64,000 bases of DNA from Pristionchus mayeri (lineage: Eukaryota > Nematoda > Chromadorea > Rhabditida > Neodiplogasteridae). Below the pieces are notes generated by a model. The model was not told the DNA's origin. It did not search any database and saw nothing but the letters and a program-made list of their open reading frames with translations. The translations under genes and the position numbers were made by a program. How positions within the stretch are numbered: the stretch's first letter is position 1; every line of letters starts with the position of its first letter. Of this stretch, positions 56,753 through 64,000 are shown one piece after another. Location: the NCBI GenBank assembly GCA_036245805.1, contig BTRK01000001.1:18545087-18609086 (forward strand). Direction: 5' to 3'.

Positions 56753-59696
56753 CTAATTTGCTGGCTTGTTTCTCATCACTTTCGAATCCTGAAGCGTTGA
56801 CGTATTTCGTTTTCTCCGTGCGTCTGGAAGACCCGTAACAGGAACAGGCACTGAAATACACGCAATCTTTTGCATAGCTCATTCTACCTCACCGCATTGG
56901 AAGGCGGGACGGAACAGATATGGTGTAGAGCCTAAGAAGTTGTGCGTAGAAGAATCAATGTTGAATGAGTAAGAGGCGCGATCTGGGAAAGGAGAGCAGG
57001 AAGAAAGGAATTCGAATTTTCGAACCCTTCATAATAATTAAACACTCACTGCCGTTGACTGAGTGGTAATAGTCGTCCACAAATCCCATTCCCTCCAGAT
57101 ATAGAGTCGCATCGTCACAAATAACAATGCACTTGTCGTATCTTGCGGGGACAGCACCAGCTGAGATATGCATTTCAAAGTGATTTTTTTGTGTTTTGAT
57201 CATTTGAACAATCACAAGAACGCTCTAAAATATAATACAATTACGTCTTGGGTTTGGCGGGGTGGGCATATCAGGGACTCCGCTCATGTAGGGGCATGCC
57301 ATGCAACTGACTTGGGAGGCCTAAATGCGAGAATTGTGGTATAAATGCTCGCATTTTATCAGCTGATATGATTAGTTATCATGTTTTCACCTCTACATTC
57401 TGTCCAAATAGCATTGATTTATATAGACCAGTATCATCATTGCACACGGCGTCTCCATCGAGCTGAAAGCAAGACGAAAATATGGTCGAATTACTTCACA
57501 TGACTAATTCTAAACTATTCGTCATTCATTTAAAATTACTGAAACACTCGTGCAAAATTAAGCCCATATCGATACCAAGCTTATACCCTGCTACTCTGGT
57601 ATTGATGCAATGCCTGTACCCAGAAGTTCTACTCAGTTCGTTTCTTTTTCAAATGGTCGATTACCGTGGTGGCGAAACTGGGCTTCAGTGCTGTCCGCGC
57701 TACGAGCACATTGTCTCCGACACAATTAGGCCCGTCTCCAGTGAAGCACGCTTTTGTGAATGAGGCGCCTTCGATCTGAAAAATTCATTTCCTAGCATTC
57801 CGTGTTTCTCAAACATTAGATCAAATGATATTTGACTTACGGGGTCCTTATTGCATCGGTACGGTTCTCCAACCGGTTCTCCACTGCACGCTGGTTGCGG
57901 GCTCTTGCAGTAAAAATCAGGATAGAATATTCCTCCTGCAGAGTCAACGAAGAAGAACTCATTGAAGGTGGGATCGAAGGAGTAGGAGGCGCGATCTGAG
58001 ATAGCATGTCTCGATGCTGCGTTTTAAATTTCGAAATGCTCATTCTTTGTCATTTCCCATCGCTCACCACCAGCAACGCGCACGAATTGAGCACTCATAT
58101 CATATCCGTACAGTGGTAGGCTCGAATCGCAGTAAACGAAGCACTTATCGTATTTTGCCGACACAGTCACTAAATTATGTATTTAAAATAATTTGTTTAT
58201 TATCAATAATATTTATATATTTCGATTACCAGAGCCGGCTTTCAAATTCGAAAACCTACCATCTTCTCCATCGTACGAAGTTTGAGCTTCTTCATTCATG
58301 AAAGGGCACACCATGCAACTGACTTGAGTGGTCTAAAAAACGATATTCGCGATTTCGTCTGCATGCAAATTTATGCATCTAAAAATCAGCTTTTTCAGTA
58401 CACAGGAGGCCAATTACTTGTAAGAAGGAAAGTATGGTCTGCATGCTCTGGTATCAGTTGAAGGGTGAACGGCCTACCTTGACATCCTGTCCAAACAGCT
58501 TTGCTGTATATTCTTCATTGACTTGATCGCAAAAGGCTTCACTTTCGAGCTGCAATGTGTAAAATGCTCGTGCACAATACATTATACAATCATCTCCGAA
58601 ATTACTGAAAATAACATTGTATTATGCTCTCACCGTATATACGAATCGGGGTGGTAGGGACGTTTGCGCTATTAGCACATTATTGCCCACACAATTACGT
58701 CCAAAATCAGTGAAACATGCCTTCATGAAAGCAGAGTTCCCAGCGAGCTATAATAAATTTATTGTAGACCAACAATTACACTTTTTTCATTTTATGAATG
58801 TGGAAGAATGTAATCAGCACTTACGGGATCCTTAATACATCTGAAAGGCTCAACAGGTCTTTCCCCGCACAGTTCAGTTTTCGCGCAGTAGAAGTCCTCA
58901 TTGAATTTCTTCAGCGAGGAGTCTGCAAATGCAAAGGATCCAGAACCAGTCGGGTCGTATGTGTAGTAGGCGATTCCTGAAATTTCATTTTGAAGATAAC
59001 GATGATTTCTCAGTCATGTTGATTTCCAAAATGATCATCGCACCATGCGAGACTTGTTCGAAGTTGCCGGAGGTCGTTTCCATTCCGTAAAGAATTCCAT
59101 CCGCGATACATCGAACTGAGCATTTGTCGTATGCAGCATTGTCGTGCTCTGAGCAGTTCCATTTTTTTGTATTTTCTCAAATTTCTGTTTTGTTTTCATT
59201 CAAGCTAGAAAGCGAGAAGGTGCATGTCTGATTGAGCATTGCATTTCAAAAGATATGAGATGAGGTTGAAGTCTGAGAATTAGAAATTAGGTCACGTACG
59301 TCCCGAATAGGTCGTTCGTGCGGGCCCGCTCATATGGGGACACTCCATGCAGTTGACTCGGTCGACCTAATAATGCATCTAAAATTAATCAGAAAATGTT
59401 GAATTTGCCTTGATTGTCTGCCCAATCATTATCGTATTATAATCGGATCCTTCGCACGTGGCCCCTTCGAGAAGCTGAAATAAACTGAGAAGCTAGTTTG
59501 CCTCACAACGAAATCTCAAGTTAAGATTAACAGTTGAAATAATATAAATTGTATGACAGTTACAAATGATTTGCTTACTGGAAAGAAGAGTTTGGGAGGC
59601 CCGATCCGGACCGAATTCGCAACGAGTACTTTGAAACCCTCGCAATGAGGACCATCTCCAGTGAAGCACGCGCTGGTGAAGGGAGGTGAGAGAGTC
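56753..59696 (-). CDS. Cysteine-rich repeat protein, extracellular, 5' end not seen
   Basis: About 16 exons on the minus strand form a module repeated roughly every 960 bp. Module parts in order: ACFTGDGPHCEG-type; CDQ...LFGQDVK-type; QVSCMVCPFM-type; YDKCFVYCDSS-type; then an aromatic/Asp-rich part with DFYCKS and CSGEPVGEPYRCNKDP. Examples of the first part are at 59696-59580, 58748-58634 and 57777-57663, and of QVSCM/CP at 59366-59303, 58332-58259 and 57327-57246. The last exon (about 56848-56753) ends with RRKRNTSTLQDSK, a basic site that could be cleaved by furin. Many conserved cysteines point to a secreted or extracellular protein. No start codon or signal peptide is seen before 59696; the 5' exons may lie beyond the palindrome and LINE, or be lost. 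Family unknown. Confidence 0.65.
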
Positions 59697-59929
59697 TAAA
59701 CAAAAACCAACATAGGAGAATCAACTACGAAAAATCCTTCAAATAATCGTTATGTTGGTAATCTATCGCTGTAAAGAATTGCTCATGCAGAATTTTACAA
59801 TTTGACTCCAAGTACTCCTAATTTTAATAACTGAAACCCTCACAATCTTGTTCCTTTCACCTTTTTATATATTATATATATTTTATTTTATCTACGCTCG
59901 GCGGCGCAACGAAAGACGAATAATTACTT

Positions 59930-60720
59930 ATTTGTTATGATCATAGTTGCCCACGCCGGCGGCGACCCCCATGGCCCCTACTCATGGTGTGCGGACTGCG
60001 CCCCTCTAAATGGAGCGCCGTCCGCACACCATGAACAAATGGTAGGTCAAGGCTAGGTACCGTATCCAATCGATAGTACAGTACCCCCAGATACCGTATA
60101 CCACTACGTAACCCCCGCGTATCGCAAACTAACTTTATTTTCGAAAAGTCCCGGTTCCGTGCCCAATCGATTATACAGTACCCAAGTAACTACCGTAATC
60201 CAGTTCGTTGGGTCAGATCCAGTTCCTTGGGTCAAACATTTTTCTAAAAATCCCAAACATTTTTCTAAAAATCACAAATTGAGTATAAAATGATTCTACA
60301 GTAATTAGAGATTCGGAAGGATATTTTAAAATAGTGTGATTTTTGATTTTGGAATTTTTGAAAAATGTTTGACCCAAGGAACTGGATCTGACCCAAGGAA
60401 CTGGGTTACGGTAGTTACTTGGGTACTGTATAATCGATTGGGCACTGTCCGAGGACTTTTTAAAAATAAAGTTAGTTTGCGGTAATCGGGGTTACGGTAG
60501 TGGTATACGGTATCTGGGGTACTGTACTATCGATTGGGTACGGTAACTAGTCTTGACCTACCATTGATCTACTAATCGATTTTTGGCCATCACCCGGGTT
60601 CATGGTGTGCGGACGGCGCCCCATTTAGAGGGGCGCAGTCCACACACCATGAGTAGGGGGTCATAGCCTGAAATCACCTCGCCGCCAGTGTTGGGCAACT
60701 ATGGTTATGATACAAGAGAG
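59930..60720. mobile_element. Nested palindromic element, copy 2 of the TACCGTA repeat
   Basis: The core 60048-60566 matches the palindrome at 55018-55615. It is enclosed by arms that are themselves hairpins (CATGGTGTGCGGAC and complement, at 59973-60034 and 60598-60655). Outside these are further mirrored blocks (GTTGCCCACGCCGGCGGCGA and TCGCCGCCAGTGTTGGGCAA). So at least two palindromic elements are nested. Confidence 0.75.
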
Positions 60721-60882
60721 TTGACTCTCCTCACACTGAAGTCGAAATACGATAGGAAGGGGGGAATGAGGGGGAAGGAGGTGCAATCGTAAAATAATAA
60801 TTTATCTACGCCCGAGGCGCGACGAAACAGTAAGGTACATGAGTGATCAAATAGCAAGGAAATGGGAATTGACTCTCAGTAA

Positions 60883-63683
60883 TTATTCAGTGTGAGAGAG
60901 TATGGCGATTAAAGGGTGGTTCAGTAATCGGCGCTTGAATACTCGTATGTTGGGGGCGGTTCGAATTTCTTCAGGGAGTTGGGAATACCATCTGGATGTT
61001 CTAACAGGAAAGGAATGAAATCTAGAAGTGCTAGTGGTCAGTTCGATATTGATACCAAATGTTGATGTTCGATCTCGCTGGTCTCGTTGAGGTTTGTATA
61101 CATAGAATGACGAACGGGGAATAATAGTGGATCCAGTCATAATCATATGAGTCATACAAATATCACCTATGACTCTCCTCTCAGTAAGCGGGCGCAGGCC
61201 AAGAAGTTTCAAATGATCAGGGTAGGAGGGTAGAGAAAGAGGATAGGAAGGAGAGGGAAGCAACGATAAAAGACTTGACGGGTGAAAATATGTTGAACTT
61301 TCTCAAGAGTTTCAATGTCAGATAAGTAATGAGGATTCCAAAAAGGAGAAGCAAAGTCAAGGAGGGGAAGGACATACGCTTTGTAACTACGAAGAAGGAT
61401 GGTGGGGCAGTTGAATGGGAGGGCTTTGAGAAGCAGGAATAACTTAGAGGTGGCTTTCTGAGCACGGTTTCTAATAGAGCAAGAATTCTTGAGGTCAGAG
61501 CGGACTTGAACACCTAGATCACGGACGTTATTCTCGAGGGGTAGCTGAATGGAATTAATATTGTAGCGAGGGGAGGATTGTTTGGAGCCTATACGAAGAT
61601 GAGAGCATTTAGAAGCAGACAGAGACAATTGGTTGAGTTGGGTCCATTCAAAGAGGCAATCAAGGGCAGATTGAAATTCAGAAGTAATAGCAGATTTGGT
61701 CGACTTATTGTAGGAGATATACAATTTGACATCATCAGCATAACATTGGACGGATACGTTGTGAAACTTGGATAGGAGACGAGAAAGATCAGCTAGATGG
61801 ATGGAGAAGAGAATAGGTCCTAGGACACTGCCTTGTGGTACTCCTGAGAGGATGGGGAAGGGGTCGCTAGTCACGGAGGGCAAACGAACGGAGAAAGTGC
61901 GGTTGGATAGAAAGGAGTCGATCCATGATAGTAGATTACCATGGATACCGTAGTGAGATAATCGAGCAATTAATTTAGGGTACGGAACAACATCGAAAGC
62001 GCGAGTGAAATCAATGTACACTACATCAGTTGTAAGCTTTTTAGAGTGAGAAGTAGTCCAATCATTTTGACAAGTCAATAAATTTGTAATAACACTAGCA
62101 CCAGAACGGAAACCGTGCTGGTTGGAAGGGAGGATATCGAAGCGAGAGAGGTGACTATTGAGGTTGTCTTTGATGATACGTTCCATGGTCTTAGCAGCAG
62201 GAGAAATGATAGAGATGGGTCTATAAGAGGAGGGAAGGTTGCTATCTTTGCCCGGCTTAGGAATGGGAGTAATAAGGGAATGTTTCCAAGCTGATGGGAC
62301 AGTCCCAGAAATGAGACTGAGGTTGTAAATATCAGCTAAGGGGGTAGATAGAGCATATGCACACTTAGAGAAAATAATCTGAGGAATGCCATCATAGCCT
62401 GTAGAGCCAGATGGGGACAATTTGCGTAATGCTTTGTAAACTGCATGAGGGAAAAGGGTGAATAGAGAGAGTGAAGGAGAGATGGGTAAGGAGGAGAGAG
62501 GGGGGAGAAGGCCATCATCTAAGGTGAAATGAGAAGCGAATTCAGAAGCAAGTAAATTAGACTTAGAAGAACTATCATAAACTGGTTCATTATCAGATGA
62601 AACTAGTTCAGGTATAGATAGCTTAGGTTTTGTGAGAGAAGAAATATGGCGATACAAATCTTTAGAACGAGCTAATTTCTTACGGGTAGAGTAACGAGTC
62701 CATTTGTCAATCTCGAAAAGTAATTTCTTACTACAATGGTCAAAAAGAGTTCTAACAGCCGGGATATGAATCTTAGCGAATAATTGATCACGATGCTTAA
62801 TTAAGCGAGTAACGTGGCTTGGATATGAAAGAGAGGGAGGTCGAGGAGTACGGTAGGGGACAAAGAGGTCAATAGCTGAATGAATTGTAGAAGAGAAATG
62901 GTTATACACGGAATCGATATCAGGACAGTCACGAAATAAGGATAACCAGTCAATAGATAGAAGGTGGTTGGACAGAGCTGGATAATCGACACGAGAGAAG
63001 TCTCGAATTAAGGGAGGTTGAGGTGGGGATTGAGGAGACGAGAGGGAGAATGAAATACCAGAATGGTCGCATGAAGGGAAGGGAGGAATAGCGGAAATGG
63101 CCGATACTACGGTGGGATCGTTACCTAAGACCCAATCGATACATCTAACGCCGCGCGTTGGAAACATGTGAAGATGAGAGAGATTTGCAGATATAATGAA
63201 ATCACGAAATGTACGATCAGCGGGAGTAGGAATGGTACAAAGGGAATCTGAGTTAAAATCACCGGAAATAATGATGGGGTGTGGAGACGATGCATGGATG
63301 TCTGATAAGCAATTAATGAGGGAGTCGGTCTTGGAAATGGAATAGCTTGGAGGACGATAGACTAGACATAATCTAATGTATGCACTCGAGTGGAAAAGGT
63401 CGATGCAGGTAATCTCGTGTTCGGTGGAGGGAAGGGATACTGTGGAGAAAGAGAGGTAATCACGAAGAATGATGCAGGTTCCGCCACCACGGGAGGATCG
63501 ATCAGAGCGAATAATGGTGTACGGTAGAGATCCGATAATGAGAGATGATGGGGTCTTGCTTGATAGCCATGTCTCAGTTAGGAATACGATATCAGGTTGG
63601 GTTGCCATGAGGAATGAGCGGAAAGCATCGAGCTTATTAACGACTGAACGGATATTGAAATAGTGGCATGATAAGGAGGCCAT
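60883..63683 (-). mobile_element. CR1/jockey-type LINE, ORF2 (endonuclease and reverse transcriptase) with one frameshift
   Basis: The frame 63683-61209 (824 aa) starts with an APE-type endonuclease (FNIRSVVNKLDAF, FLTETWLS, IIISGDFNSD, PSCDHSGISFSL). It continues into a reverse transcriptase with SYRPISIISPAAKTMERII, NQHGFRSG, YIDFTRAFDVVPYPKLIARL, GVPQGSVLGPILFSI and the catalytic CYADDVKLY. The C-terminal part continues in another frame from about 61240 (HLKLLGLRPLTERRVIGDI ... WYSQLPEEIRTAPN) to a stop at 60883. A single frameshift near 61230 therefore separates an otherwise open ORF2 of about 940 aa. The clade call (CR1/jockey group) is by motif style. ORF1 lies 17 bp upstream. Confidence 0.9.
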
Positions 63684-63700
63684 CGCTGGCTCGGGCTGAG

Positions 63701-64000
63701 CTAGTTTAAAGGAGGGGCGACTGAGTTGGTAGTAGTAGTGATGGGTGTAGTGGGAGCAGAATCGAGGAGGGAAGGCATTTTGGGGAAGAGGGACTGAGTG
63801 GTGGCGGAGGGAACGAGAGTGGGATGGGCGGAAGTGCGAGACTTATCGTAGTTCTGGGAGCGAGGGTGGCGGAGAGACTTCTTCATTGCTTCAAGTTGTG
63901 ACTTCTCGATGAGTGAGCCCCCGTAGATCATCATGTCCTTTCCGTCTGCTATCATCGACCGTTTCTTCACTCGCAATTGGTAGGCGGCTTCACGCTCAGC
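63701..64000 (-). CDS. LINE ORF1 C-terminal part, runs off the window
   Basis: Open to the right edge of the window (reading AEREAAYQLRVKKRSMIADG at the edge) and ending in a Thr/Pro-rich tail before a stop at 63701, 17 bp from the ORF2 start. Position and basic/low-complexity composition fit ORF1 (nucleic-acid-binding protein) of the same LINE. Confidence 0.65.
   Translation of the reverse strand, partial: AEREAAYQLRVKKRSMIADGKDMMIYGGSLIEKSQLEAMKKSLRHPRSQNYDKSRTSAHPTLVPSATTQSLFPKMPSLLDSAPTTPITTTTNSVAPPLN

Overview
The window looks like nuclear DNA of a free-living or rhabditid-type nematode. Genes are split into many small exons by short introns (mostly 40-100 bp) with GT donors and TTTCAG-type acceptors. 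The families present are nematode ones: a BATH-type BTB protein, srx-like chemoreceptors, a UGT, CUB-like secreted proteins, a tetrathymosin-type protein and a PAF acetylhydrolase. I could not settle genus or species. All gene models were assembled by eye from splice signals, reading-frame phase and paralogue comparison; family calls rest on motif recognition, not on a search.

Layout. 0.1-0.6 kb: 3' end of a BTB (BATH-like) gene (+). 1.07-2.52 kb: a large foldback element. 3.9-5.7 kb: a two-finger C2HC zinc-finger gene (+). 6.1-9.2 kb: two tandem srx-like 7TM receptors (+), the first with a palindromic MITE inserted at a splice donor. 10.2-13.5 kb: a UDP-glucuronosyltransferase (+) broken by a 5'-truncated RTE-type LINE. 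14.2-18.3 kb: two small membrane-protein genes (+), the first carrying an apparently intact mariner in an intron. 18.3-22.4 kb: CT-rich intergenic DNA with a recurrent motif. 22.4-23.8 kb: thymosin-beta repeat gene (+). 24.4-29.9 kb: a 16-exon PAF-acetylhydrolase-like gene (-) whose catalytic serine is replaced by glycine.

33.2-45.2 kb is a cluster of small single-pass or short membrane proteins (+) whose C-termini end in PPxY or PPAY motifs. At least two of them use GC-AG introns. One such intron is 4.8 kb long and filled with nested mariner-like and foldback elements, and the 3' exons of that gene are tandemly duplicated as a 639-bp unit. 45.8-52.0 kb: two paralogous CUB-like secreted-protein genes (+). 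The first ends in a GPI-anchor-like tail; the second has lost that exon. 54.5-56.4 kb: a four-TM protein (-). 56.75-59.7 kb: a cysteine-rich protein built of about three repeated modules (-). 59.9-64 kb: a nested palindrome and a CR1/jockey-type LINE (-) that runs off the window.

Overall this is a region of lineage-specific, tandemly duplicated surface and secreted protein genes heavily colonised by Tc1/mariner-type elements, mostly non-autonomous foldbacks, placed in introns and at gene ends. The points most worth following are the PAF-AH pseudoenzyme, the PY-motif membrane-protein cluster with shared GC-AG introns, and the transposon insertions that reshape splicing.
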